Origin: Actinomadura chibensis NBRC 106107
Lineage (GTDB): Bacteria > Actinomycetota > Actinomycetes > Streptosporangiales > Streptosporangiaceae
Assembly: GCF_001552135.1 (NCBI RefSeq)
Contig: NZ_BCQP01000030.1
Location: 1 to 64,000, forward strand
Direction of reading: 5' to 3'
Length of the DNA: 64,000 bases
Below, piece after piece: positions 17,701-25,552 of this stretch (its first letter is position 1; the number at the start of each line of letters is the position of its first letter). The notes under the pieces are model-generated. The model ran no database searches. It had not been told where the DNA came from and was given only the letters and a program-made list of their open reading frames with translations. Both the position numbers and the translations under genes were made by a program.

Positions 17701-20700
17701 TCCACGCCGCCCCGAAGCGGGCCAGGTCGAGGCCGTCGAAGTCGTACTCGGTGTAGAAGTGGCAGCCGACGCCGCCGAGCGCGAAGGCGTCGGTACGGCC
17801 GAACCAGTAGGCGCGCTGCACGTCGGTGGGCGGGAACGGCTCGTACCGGTGTTCCGGGTCGGCCCGCAGGACGGACGCCTCGGCGGCCTCGTCCTCCCCG
17901 CCGAGCCGTACCGTCCGGGCGAAGGCGGCCAGTTCGGGGTTGTCGAACAGGTTCGTCAGCTCGGCGCCCGCGACTCCTTCGGCGCGCAGGCGGAGGATGA
18001 GGCGGGTGGCGAGGAGGCTGTCGCCGCCGAGCGCGAAGAAGTTCTGGTCGCGGCCCACCGCCGGTACCTTCAGCACCTCGGTCCAGATCGCGGCCATGAC
18101 GCTCTCGATACCGGGACGGGGCGGCTCGAAACGTTCCGCACGTCCGGCGAGTTCTCCGGTCAGGATCGTCCGGACCTCGGCGCGGTCGACCTTGCCGTTG
18201 GCGGTGAGCGGGAGGCCGGAGATCTGGGCGATGTGCTCGGGGACCATGTACGGGGGCAGACGGTCGGCGAGGTGCGCGCGGAGGTCGTCCTCATCGAGCC
18301 GCTGCTGATCGCCGGACGGGACGACGACGGCCGCCAACTGATGGGCTGCGCTCTCGACCGTGGTGGCCGTCGCCCTTTCGACCCCGGGATGGGAGAGCAG
18401 CGCCGCTTCGACTTCCCCGAGTTCGATGCGGTGGCCGCGGACCTTGACCTGGTGGTCGATGCGGCCGAGGAACTCCAAGGTGCCGTCCGGCCAGTAGCGG
18501 CCCATGTCGCCCGTGCGGTACCAACGGACTCCGTCGTGCTCGACGAATTTGGCGGCGGTGGTGTCGGGGTCGCCCCGGTAGCCCTTGGCGACTCCCGCTC
18601 CGCCGATCCACAGTTCTCCGCGTCCCCAGTCCGGGCAGTCGCGGCCTTGCGGGTCCACGACGCGGAAGCACTGGTTGGTCAGAGGTCTGCCGTAGGGGAC
18701 GGACACCCATTCGGAGGGAATTCGGGGCGGCACCGGGCAGTAGTTGGACCAGATGGCGGCTTCGGTGGCGCCGCCGAGCGCGATGAGCCGACATCGCGGC
18801 GCCGCGTGGGCCAGGCGGGCGGACAGGTCCAGCGGGACCCAGTCGCCGGACACCAGGGCCAGCCGCAATGAGGGGAGCGGGCCGTCGGCGGCGGTCAGCA
18901 GCATGTCCAGCAGCGCGGGCACGGTGTTCCACACCGTCACCCGGTGCTCGTTCACCAGCCGCGCCCACCGCGCGGCGTCGCGCCGCTCGGCTTCGTCGAT
19001 CATGACCAGCGAGGCGCCGGCCGACAGCGGGCCGAAGACGTCCCAGACCGACAGGTCGAAGTCCAGCGCCGACACGGCCAGGACGCGGTCGCCGCCGGTG
19101 ACGCCGAAGCGGGCGTCGACGTCCAGCACGGTGTTGAGGGCGGCGCGATGGGCGACCTCGACGCCCTTCGGCGCGCCCGTGGACCCCGACGTGAAGATCA
19201 CGTATGCGCTGCTCTCCGGGTCCACGGCGACGGGGGCGTCCAACGGCGGGACGTCGGGAAGCTCGTCGGGCGCCAGGGTCAGCGTGAAGCGGGCGCCGGC
19301 GGTGCGGACGATCTGGTCGCGCCGGGCGGGCGGCTGGTCGACGCCGACCGGGACGTACATCGCCCCGGCGGCGAGGACGCCGAGGACCGCCGCCACCTGG
19401 CCGGGGCCCTTGGGCAGACACACCGCCACCGCGTCGCCCGGCCGGACGCCGTTCCGCTGGAGGAACCCCGCGACGCGCAGCGCCCGGCCGGCGAGGTCGC
19501 CGTAGCTGATCGCGGGCCCGGCGGCATGGTGCACGGCGGGCCGGGACGGGTCGCGGCGCGCCAGCTCGAAGAACCGTTCGTGCAGGGTCCCTTCGGGGAG
19601 GGGCGCGGCGGTGTCGTTGACCGTCGCGCGGACGGCGAGTTGGGCGGGCGGTACCAGCGTCGGGACGGGCGCGTCCCAGTCGTTCTCCAGCAGCCAGTCC
19701 AGGAGCCGGTTGTGACCGTCGGCCATGCCGTCCAGCACGCCCGGCGGGAACAGCTCCTCGACGGCGTCCCAGTTGACCAGCAGCCCGCCGTCGACCTCGA
19801 CCACCTGGTGGTCGAGCCACACCTGCGGCGTCTGCGACAGCATCGAGCCCAGCCGGCCGAGGCTCCGCCGCACGTCCGCGCCGACGAGGTCGCCCATGCC
19901 GAGCGCGCTGGTGAACACGACCGGCGCGGTGACCTGGTCATGGCGGCCGCCCCGGTTGAGGTCGCGAAGGACCTCGACGCCGGAGTAGGCCGAGTGCGCC
20001 GCGTCGCGCTGGAAACGCGCTTGCAGCGCCGCGACGCGCTCCGCGAACGTCTGGGGCCGCGACAGGTCCACCTCCAGCAGGACGAGGTTCGAGAAGTCGG
20101 CGACCATGTGCTCCACGTCCGGGTGGATCGCCTGGCGGTCGAACAGCGGGACGTTCAGCACGAAGCGCGGCGCGCCGCTCCACAGCCCGACGACCTCGGC
20201 CAGCGCGGCGGCCATGGCCATCGGCAGGGTGACGCCGTGCGCGCGAGCGCGCCCGGCCAGCCGCTCCCGCTCCCCGGCGGTGAGCTTGCGGTCGCGGCGC
20301 ACCACCCGGACCCGCTCCACCCGCTCCGGCTCGACGGCCAGCGGCAGCGGCGGCCCGGGCGGCAGCTCGGCCAGGCGGTCGGCCCAGTACCGGCGGCCAG
20401 CCTCGCGGTCCTTCGCCCGCAGCGGCTCCCGCTGGGCGAGGTACTCGCGGAAGGAGTAGGTCAGCGGGGGCAGCTCGGCGTCCTCGCCGCGATAGAGGGC
20501 GGCCAGGTCTTGCAGGACGATCTGGATGCTGCGGACGTCCGCGACGAGCAGGTCGATGTTGACGTGCAGGCGGTAGGCGCCGCCGGGCAGCAGCGAGAGC
20601 GCCAGGTCGAGCACCTCGCCGCGCTCGACGTCCAGCCGCCGGTGCGACAGCAGCTCGCGCTTCCTGAGCAGGGCCTCTTCGGCGTCCTCCGCCGTGCTCA

Positions 20701-21646
20701 GGTCGTGGACGGTCAGGCCCGGCCAGGGGCTGTGCGGGAGAACCTGCTGGGTGCCGTCGTCGAGGAAGCGGGCGCGCAGCAGGTCGTGCCGCTCGAACAG
20801 GGCGCGGGCGGCGCGCTCCAGGGCGTCGCGGTCGATGGCGGTGCCGTCGAACTCGATGTAGAAGTGGCAGCCGACGCCGCCGAGCACCTGGCGGTCGCGG
20901 CGGCCGAACCAGTAGGCGTGCTGGAGCGGGGTGAGGGCGAAGGGGGCGTCGCGGTCGACCGGTTCGGCCTCGGGCCGCGGCAGGGCGACGGCGCCGCACG
21001 ACCGGAGCAGCGCGTGCCATGACTCGATGGTCGGCGCCTCCACGAGGTCGGTGAACTTGACGTCCAGGCCCCGGCGCAGCCAGTCGTTGGCGAGCTGCAT
21101 GACGCGGACGGAGTCGAGGCCCAGCGCGATGAGGTCCTCGCCGTGGTCGAGGTCCTCCGGGCGGACGCCGAGCAGGTCGGCCGCGGCGCGGGCGATCTCG
21201 TCCAGCGCGGGAGCCGGTGCGGAGGGGGCGGCGGCCCGGGCGCGCGAGCCGGGACGATCGGCGTCCGATGCGGCGCTCAACGGGACGGGCGGGGCGGCCA
21301 GGGTGTCGACGGCGCGGACCGGCAGCAGCCCGCGGCGGTAGCGGGTCACGAGGTCCGCCCGGTCGCCGGTCAGCGATCCCGGGTCGACGAACGCCACCGT
21401 CTCCACCACCGCGCCGCAGGCGTCGAGGGCGGCGCCGCGCACCCGGCGGGCCGACGGCCCGGCTCCCGGAACGGATTCCACCAATGCCGTCAGGCTTCCG
21501 TCCGGAACGGTCTGAATGGCGCGGCATGGCGATCCGGTCAGCTCGTTCACGGCCGCTTCGAGGTCGTTCGGGGAAAGCACCCGGCCGTGCGCGGACAGGC
21601 AGTACGAACGCATCGCCGTTTCCGTCATGGCGCATAACACTGGCAT
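14792..21646 (-). CDS. NRPS1: ArCP-Cy-A-PCP-Cy-A-PCP, two cysteine modules
   Basis: Initiating synthetase of 2284 residues. An N-terminal segment without clear domain (1-145) precedes an aryl carrier protein (LGLDS, Ser179). Module 1: Cy (about 235-665, DLLVADVRS at 365-373), A (about 690-1165) and PCP (Ser1210). Module 2: Cy (about 1265-1700, DNIVFDALS at 1399-1407), A (about 1720-2185) and PCP (Ser2229). Both A domains read DLWNLSLIW plus Lys, a close variant of the cysteine code. It should take the aryl starter from the AMP ligase and build an aryl-bis-thiazoline. Two starts are possible, ATG 21646 and ATG 21628; neither has a strong Shine-Dalgarno sequence. The IdeR-type box is about 65 bp upstream. 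Confidence 0.95.
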   Translation of the reverse strand: MPVLCAMTETAMRSYCLSAHGRVLSPNDLEAAVNELTGSPCRAIQTVPDGSLTALVESVPGAGPSARRVRGAALDACGAVVETVAFVDPGSLTGDRADLVTRYRRGLLPVRAVDTLAAPPVPLSAASDADRPGSRARAAAPSAPAPALDEIARAAADLLGVRPEDLDHGEDLIALGLDSVRVMQLANDWLRRGLDVKFTDLVEAPTIESWHALLRSCGAVALPRPEAEPVDRDAPFALTPLQHAYWFGRRDRQVLGGVGCHFYIEFDGTAIDRDALERAARALFERHDLLRARFLDDGTQQVLPHSPWPGLTVHDLSTAEDAEEALLRKRELLSHRRLDVERGEVLDLALSLLPGGAYRLHVNIDLLVADVRSIQIVLQDLAALYRGEDAELPPLTYSFREYLAQREPLRAKDREAGRRYWADRLAELPPGPPLPLAVEPERVERVRVVRRDRKLTAGERERLAGRARAHGVTLPMAMAAALAEVVGLWSGAPRFVLNVPLFDRQAIHPDVEHMVADFSNLVLLEVDLSRPQTFAERVAALQARFQRDAAHSAYSGVEVLRDLNRGGRHDQVTAPVVFTSALGMGDLVGADVRRSLGRLGSMLSQTPQVWLDHQVVEVDGGLLVNWDAVEELFPPGVLDGMADGHNRLLDWLLENDWDAPVPTLVPPAQLAVRATVNDTAAPLPEGTLHERFFELARRDPSRPAVHHAAGPAISYGDLAGRALRVAGFLQRNGVRPGDAVAVCLPKGPGQVAAVLGVLAAGAMYVPVGVDQPPARRDQIVRTAGARFTLTLAPDELPDVPPLDAPVAVDPESSAYVIFTSGSTGAPKGVEVAHRAALNTVLDVDARFGVTGGDRVLAVSALDFDLSVWDVFGPLSAGASLVMIDEAERRDAARWARLVNEHRVTVWNTVPALLDMLLTAADGPLPSLRLALVSGDWVPLDLSARLAHAAPRCRLIALGGATEAAIWSNYCPVPPRIPSEWVSVPYGRPLTNQCFRVVDPQGRDCPDWGRGELWIGGAGVAKGYRGDPDTTAAKFVEHDGVRWYRTGDMGRYWPDGTLEFLGRIDHQVKVRGHRIELGEVEAALLSHPGVERATATTVESAAHQLAAVVVPSGDQQRLDEDDLRAHLADRLPPYMVPEHIAQISGLPLTANGKVDRAEVRTILTGELAGRAERFEPPRPGIESVMAAIWTEVLKVPAVGRDQNFFALGGDSLLATRLILRLRAEGVAGAELTNLFDNPELAAFARTVRLGGEDEAAEASVLRADPEHRYEPFPPTDVQRAYWFGRTDAFALGGVGCHFYTEYDFDGLDLARFGAAWNRLIERHEMLRAVFQPDGAQRILPTAPELVIPVTEAGDGAADEALAELRGSMSHQLIDVTRWPLFDVRAVRYGEGRVRIGVSFDNIVFDALSIMTLLRELDVLYRDPGADLPPTGPSFRDYVLTVGPDPQARRDAEEYWSARVGELPPAPQLPLAADPAGLGRPRFTRRQIRVPAEQWRTVKDTARRHGLTLSTVLATAFADALGAWSARRDMTINLTLFDRRQVHPDIDRVLGDFTSLLLVAYEPGDTWLDSARRLQRRVARDLDHSDVSALWVMRELARRTGSSDAAMPVVFTSTLGVADEDGALTGTLFADPVWGVSQTPQVWIDHQVVEVDGGLVVNWDAVEDLFPPGVLDAMTDGYGRLLEWLLDSDWDAPAPSLVPASQLAVRAAANDTAAPVPEGTLHGRFFERARRDPSRVAIRPGVSYGELAGRALRVAGFLRERGVRAGDAVAVSLPKGPDQIAAVLGVLAAGALYVPIGVDQPKARREQIMRRADARLLLTEPPEGEPLDAPVEVKPDASAYVIFTSGSTGEPKGVEVSHRAALNTVLDVNARFGVGADDRVLAVSALDFDLSVWDVFGPLSAGGSLVMVDEDDRRDAARWARLVAEHGVTVWNTVPALLDMLLVAERGQLGSLRLAMVSGDWVPLDMSARLARVAPECRLIALGGATEAAIWSNYCPVPAEVPPEWVSVPYGRPLANQCFRVVDSLGRDCPDWTPGELWIGGAGVAEGYRGDPDTTRAKFVEHEGMRWYRTGDMGRYWPDGTLEFLGRVDHQVKVRGHRIELGEIEAALLSHPGVKRAVATTVGGAARGLAALVVPAGDLDGGDLRDWLAGRLPPYMIPEPVVQVPDLPLTPNGKIDRNALNRLVEEHGDGPPEDAPPTGPVEEALAGIWRALLDVPDVGRHQNFVTLGGDSVLATRLAEEIRIEFGVELPLRALFAEPTIAGHAALIERRDDDGAFDDGAFEEGTI

Positions 21647-21709
21647 ATACCTAAGTGCCTGACCAATCTTGAATTAGTGGAATGCAGTCCGCGGGTAGCC
21701 ATTCGACTA

Positions 21710-21728
21710 TTAGGGTTGCCTAACCTAA
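21710..21728. promoter_or_regulatory. IdeR/DmdR-type iron box in divergent promoter
   Basis: TTAGGGTTGCCTAACCTAA differs from the DtxR/IdeR consensus TTAGGTTAGSCTAACCTAA at only two defined positions. It sits between the start of NRPS1 (minus) and the PaaA-like gene (plus), so iron-loaded repressor could silence both operons. This supports an iron-scavenging role. Confidence 0.85.
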
Positions 21729-21899
21729 CCGGTCGGCCCGGAAGAGTTCATCAGCGGGAACGTGCCACAGGTGCCCGGTCGACGCACCGCCCCAAGTCGG
21801 GAGGTGCTCTTTCGAGGTGCCCGTCCGGGCACTTGCCTCCGCTCCGGACCGCGCTTAGCTTCCGTCGATGATGTCCGGAGATGTCCGGAAGGAGAGGGG

Positions 21900-22616
21900 A
21901 TGCCGCCCGCACTCACCGAGGAAGCCCGGGACGCCGCCGCGGCGCACGCGCTCGGCGCCGAGTACGTCACCGCGCTCGGCAAGATCATCAACAGTCATGT
22001 GCGCAATGAGGCGGCGGGGGCGGCGGTCTTCGACGAGCCGTCCATTTCGCTCGCGCCCACTCCGCGTGACAAATGGCTCGCCTGCAGAATGGCGATGGAG
22101 GAGTACGGCCACCATCTGAAGTTCAACAGACTGGCGAATGAGCTGGGGCTTGAGGACGCCCGCGACCGGCCGCCGCTGTCGGTCTTCGACTACCAGGTGG
22201 AGTCGTGGACCGGATATGTGATGACCAAGGCGATCGTGGATCTGGCCGAGGTCGTGCTCATGGAAGACCTGTGCGACTGCTCGTATGTGCCGCTGCGCGA
22301 GCTGTGCCGGTCGCTGATGCCGGAGGAGCGCTTCCACGTCGGGTTCGGCGCCGCGCGCGCCAGGCGGCTGGCCGCCGATCCGGGCGCCCGCGAGGAGGTC
22401 CGCTCGGCGGCGCACCGCCTCATCGCGATGACGCTGCCCTTCTTCGGCCGCAGCGACTCCCGCAACAACGAGACCTTCCGCAGGTGGGGCATCAAACGGC
22501 TGACCAACGACGAGGCGCGGGCGGAGTTCGTCCGGCGCACCCGGGCGCTGCTGTGCGACGACCTCGGCCTGGACTACCCGGAGGTGGCGACGCGTTGGCC
22601 CGCTACTACGAGCTGA
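21900..22616 (+). CDS. PaaA-like diiron ring-oxygenase (aryl-CoA epoxidase family)
   Basis: About 238 residues; shorter than PaaA (about 310-330) but collinear with its core. Matching stretches are RNEAAG, RDKWLACRMAMEEYGHH, LCDCSYVPLRELC, EERFHVGFG and the C-terminal WGIKRLTNDEARAEFV. Diiron ligands appear kept: Glu37, Glu68 with His71 (ExxH), Asp114, Glu143 with His146 (ExxH). PaaA enzymes epoxidise the ring of phenylacetyl-CoA with help from PaaB, C and E; none of these partners is recognisable here, although the next gene is unassigned. Start at ATG 21900 with GGAAGGAG upstream; longer reading frames have no such site. Divergent from NRPS1 across the iron box. The following CoA ligase suggests an aryl-CoA substrate, possibly p-aminobenzoyl-CoA (inference). 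Confidence 0.8.
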   Translation: MPPALTEEARDAAAAHALGAEYVTALGKIINSHVRNEAAGAAVFDEPSISLAPTPRDKWLACRMAMEEYGHHLKFNRLANELGLEDARDRPPLSVFDYQVESWTGYVMTKAIVDLAEVVLMEDLCDCSYVPLRELCRSLMPEERFHVGFGAARARRLAADPGAREEVRSAAHRLIAMTLPFFGRSDSRNNETFRRWGIKRLTNDEARAEFVRRTRALLCDDLGLDYPEVATRWPATTS

Positions 22617-23173
22617 GCGCCCCGCCGGAGGGACTCGCCCGCGACCTCGGCCCCGGCGGCGACCGCGTCGCGGCCCTGCTCGACGGTGTGTCCGCGCACG
22701 TCCCGCCGGACGGCGCGCACCGGCGGAGAAGCGAGGAGCTGCCGGAGACGCTCGCGGGCGCGCCGGTGCGGCGGGTGCCGGACGTCTCCGCGGCGGTCCT
22801 CGACCGCGTGGCGCCCGACTGGCTGGCCTCCCTGGAGCGCCGACGGCACGACGCGCGGCGCCGGCTCCTCGGAGCCGGCCGCGCGGACCGGCTGGAACTG
22901 GCCGAGCACGTGGCGATGCTGGTCGCGACGCCGCGGCTGCGCCCCGCCGACCCCGGGGACGCCGACGCGCTGGCGCTGTCGGGCGCGGTCCTCTGGCTGG
23001 TCGGCACCCTCGTCGCCGGCGCGCTGGCCGACGACCGCGCCGACGCGCTCGCCGAGCTGGTCACGGGCGGCTGGTGGCCGGTGGGCCCGGTGGACGGCGC
23101 CTTCCTCACCGCCCCCCTCGACCTGCCGCGCCGCCCCCGGGGCGGCCCGTCCGAAAGGCCCCGCCATGCCTGA
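22595..23173 (+). CDS. unknown protein between PaaA-like oxygenase and CoA ligase
   Basis: Not recognised. About 192 residues, rich in Ala, Arg, Leu and Asp and predicted largely helical; it contains LELAEHVAMLVATPRL and GAVLWLVGTLVAGALADDRADALAELVTGGWW. Start is probably TTG 22595, overlapping the previous stop by 22 bases with GGAGG upstream; no ATG or GTG gives a better fit. It ends inside the first codons of the CoA ligase, so it is translationally coupled to both neighbours. It may be a structural partner of the diiron oxygenase, in the way PaaC supports PaaA, but no sequence evidence for that was seen. Confidence 0.6.
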   Translation: MARYYELSAPPEGLARDLGPGGDRVAALLDGVSAHVPPDGAHRRRSEELPETLAGAPVRRVPDVSAAVLDRVAPDWLASLERRRHDARRRLLGAGRADRLELAEHVAMLVATPRLRPADPGDADALALSGAVLWLVGTLVAGALADDRADALAELVTGGWWPVGPVDGAFLTAPLDLPRRPRGGPSERPRHA

Positions 23174-24725
23174 GCCTCCGTCCGGCCGCGCCACGGTCCG
23201 GACGCCGACCGCCCCGAGGCGCGGCGGGCGGGTCGCGCAAGGCCCGCCCGCGAACCTCGCGCTGCGTCTCGACGCCCTGGCCCGCCGGGACGGCCGGTGG
23301 CGGCGGCCCGCCTTCCACAGCGCCGAGCGCTCCTGGACGCACGGCGAGGTGCACGCCCTCGCCGCGTCCGCCGCGTCGGTCCTCGCCGGGCAGGGCGTCC
23401 GCCCCGGTGACCGGGTGCTCATCGCGCTTTGCGACGGCATCGCGTGGGTGACGGCGTTCCTCGCGGCCGCGCGGCTCGGCGCGGTCGCCGTCCCGGTCAA
23501 CCCCGAACTGGTCCCCGACGAGCACGGCTTCCTGGCCGACGACTGCCGGGCCCGTCTCGTGGTGGCGGAGGACCGCCTCGTCGGACGCTTCGACGGCGCC
23601 GCCGTCCTGGCGGGCGAGCGGCTGGTGCGGCTGGCCGCGGACGCCCCGTCCGGACCGGCCGCCGCCGTGACCGGCGACACGCCGCTGTACGCGCAGTACA
23701 CGTCCGGCACGACCGGCGTCCCGAAGGCGGCGCTGCACCGCCACGCCGACCCGGCGCGCTACCAGCGGGCCGCGGGCGACGGCGTGGTGGGCGTGCGGCA
23801 CGACGACGTGACGCTGTCGGTCTCGAAGCTGTTCTTCGCCTACGGCCTGGGGAACGCGCTGGTCTTCCCGCTCTTCTCCGGCTCCGCCGCCGTGCTCGTG
23901 CCGCACCGGCCGGCGTCGGCGGAGATCGCCGAGATCGCGGCGCGGCACGGCGTGACGCTGCTGTACGGCGTGCCGTCCGCGTACGCCAACCTGGTGGCCG
24001 AATGCCCGCCCGGTGCGTTCCCCTCGGTCCGGGTGGCCGTCTCGGCCGGCGAGTCCCTGTCCGTCTCCCTCGGCGCCAGGACCGGCGAGGTTCTCGGCGT
24101 TCCGGTCCTGGACCAGCTCGGCTCCACCGAGGTCGGCCACGCCTTCTGCTCCAACACCGCCTGGCGGGACGAGCCCGGCACCGTCGGCCGCCCGCTGCCC
24201 GGATACGAGGTCGAGCTGCGCGGCGAGGACGGCGCGCCCGTCACCGAGGGCCAGGGAGAGATCTGGGTGCGGGGCGCCTCGGTCATGACCGGGTACCTGG
24301 ACCGGCCCGCCGAGACCGCACGGGCGCTGCGCGGCGGCTGGCTGCGCACCGGGGACCTGGCGGAACACGTGGACGGCGGCGCGCTGAAGCACCGCGGCCG
24401 CAACGACGACATGGAGATGGTGGGCGGCATCACCGTCTCCCCCCTGGAGATCGAACGCGTGCTGGCCGAGCACCCGGCGGTGTCCGAGGCCGCCGTGGCG
24501 GTCATCGCCGACGAGCACGGCGCGCGGAAGCTGCGCGCCTTCGTGGTGCCCCGCCCCGGCGCGCCCGGCGCGGACCGCGCCGGGCTGGCGGACGAGCTGA
24601 TCGCCCTGGCGCGGCTCCGGCTCGCCCCCTACAAGGTGCCGCGCCGAGTGGAGTTCCGGACCGGACTGCCGCGCACCGCGACGGGCAAGCTGCGCCGCTT
24701 CGCGGTGCGCACGGGAGAGTGGTGA
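23166..24725 (+). CDS. benzoate-CoA-ligase-family adenylate-forming enzyme
   Basis: About 519 residues of the ANL superfamily. YTSGTTGVPKAALH is the phosphate-binding loop; SKLFFAYGLGNALVFPLFSG is the stretch typical of benzoate- and hydroxybenzoate-CoA ligases; LGSTEVGHAF, LRTGDLAEH and the terminal TATGKLRRF lysine complete the active site. It is distinct from the aryl-AMP ligase at 556-2121. Its location between an aryl-CoA oxygenase homologue and PABA synthesis genes makes p-aminobenzoate the best candidate substrate (inference). ATG 23166 overlaps the previous stop by eight bases. Loading an acyl carrier protein instead of CoA cannot be excluded. Confidence 0.88.
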   Translation: MPEPPSGRATVRTPTAPRRGGRVAQGPPANLALRLDALARRDGRWRRPAFHSAERSWTHGEVHALAASAASVLAGQGVRPGDRVLIALCDGIAWVTAFLAAARLGAVAVPVNPELVPDEHGFLADDCRARLVVAEDRLVGRFDGAAVLAGERLVRLAADAPSGPAAAVTGDTPLYAQYTSGTTGVPKAALHRHADPARYQRAAGDGVVGVRHDDVTLSVSKLFFAYGLGNALVFPLFSGSAAVLVPHRPASAEIAEIAARHGVTLLYGVPSAYANLVAECPPGAFPSVRVAVSAGESLSVSLGARTGEVLGVPVLDQLGSTEVGHAFCSNTAWRDEPGTVGRPLPGYEVELRGEDGAPVTEGQGEIWVRGASVMTGYLDRPAETARALRGGWLRTGDLAEHVDGGALKHRGRNDDMEMVGGITVSPLEIERVLAEHPAVSEAAVAVIADEHGARKLRAFVVPRPGAPGADRAGLADELIALARLRLAPYKVPRRVEFRTGLPRTATGKLRRFAVRTGEW

Positions 24726-24727
24726 CC

Positions 24728-25552
24728 ATGTCGAGCCCGCGCCTGGCGTGGAACGAGCCGTCCGGCCTGACCCCCGTGCCGGACCGGCGCCTGGGCGCCC
24801 CGGCGGTCGTGGACTCCTGGCTGGTCGCCGACGGGCGGGTGCGCGACCTGATGCTGCACGGGCGGCGCTTCCTCGGCGCCTGCGCCGAACGGGTGCCGGG
24901 GCTGCCGCCCGCGACCGTCCTGGACTTCCTGGACGCGGTGCGCCACTGGCTGCCGCCGCGGGGCCGCTGGTTCCCGAGGATCGAGGCGTACGGCGGGCCC
25001 GAGCCCCGGCTGGCGCTGTGGCCGAGGCCCGCGCCCGCTCCCGGGGCCGGGGAGGTGACGCTGTGGATCCCGCCGGATCCGGATCCGCGCCGGTGCCCCA
25101 CGGTCAAGGGCCCAGACCTCCGCGTCCTGGCCGGGCTGCGCGAGCGGGCCAGGGCGGTCGGCGCCGACGACGCCCTGCTCTACGAGGGCGGCGGCACCGT
25201 CCTGGAGACGGCCCACAGCGCGCTGGTGTGGTGGCGCGGCGACACGCTGTGCGTGCCCGAAGCCGACCTCCCCGTGCTCCCGTCGGTGACCAGGACCCAC
25301 CTGGAACGGCTGGCCGAGTGCTGGCGGTGCGCCGTCCGGCGGGAGAGCGTCGACCTCGCCGAACTGCCGGGGCTGGAGACCTGGACCCTCAACGCCCTGC
25401 ACGGCGTTCGCCCGGTGCGGGCCTGGATCGGCGCCGACTCCCGCCGGGCGCCCGCCAGGGTCTCGGCCCGGGCCGCGGACTGGCGGCGGGCCGTGCGGCA
25501 CCGCGCCGTCCTGCCCGCCGCCAACCTCTGGGAACTGCCGTGCGCACACTGA
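24728..25552 (+). CDS. class IV PLP lyase, aminodeoxychorismate-lyase-like (PabC)
   Basis: About 274 residues of the branched-chain aminotransferase/ADC lyase fold. The putative PLP lysine lies in CPTVKGPDLRVL; the following ADDALLYEGGGTVLETAHSA and LPVLPSVTRTHLERLAE match the class IV pattern, as does the C-terminal WTLNALHGVRPVRAWIG. Family members release p-aminobenzoate and pyruvate from 4-amino-4-deoxychorismate, or act as aminotransferases. The neighbouring PabAB fusion makes the lyase role likely. ATG 24728 is preferred; a GTG at 24722 overlapping the ligase stop is an alternative. Its end overlaps pabAB by 13 bases. Confidence 0.8.
   Translation: MSSPRLAWNEPSGLTPVPDRRLGAPAVVDSWLVADGRVRDLMLHGRRFLGACAERVPGLPPATVLDFLDAVRHWLPPRGRWFPRIEAYGGPEPRLALWPRPAPAPGAGEVTLWIPPDPDPRRCPTVKGPDLRVLAGLRERARAVGADDALLYEGGGTVLETAHSALVWWRGDTLCVPEADLPVLPSVTRTHLERLAECWRCAVRRESVDLAELPGLETWTLNALHGVRPVRAWIGADSRRAPARVSARAADWRRAVRHRAVLPAANLWELPCAH

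Noticed and set aside
21647..21899. Zur box, as expected if the cluster were a coelibactin-type zincophore
   Set aside because: No TGAAAATGATTTTCA-like palindrome seen; the only good match is the iron box.
22595..23173. Assignment of the unknown protein as a PaaC-type subunit
   Set aside because: No PaaC motifs seen; the idea rests only on neighbourhood.
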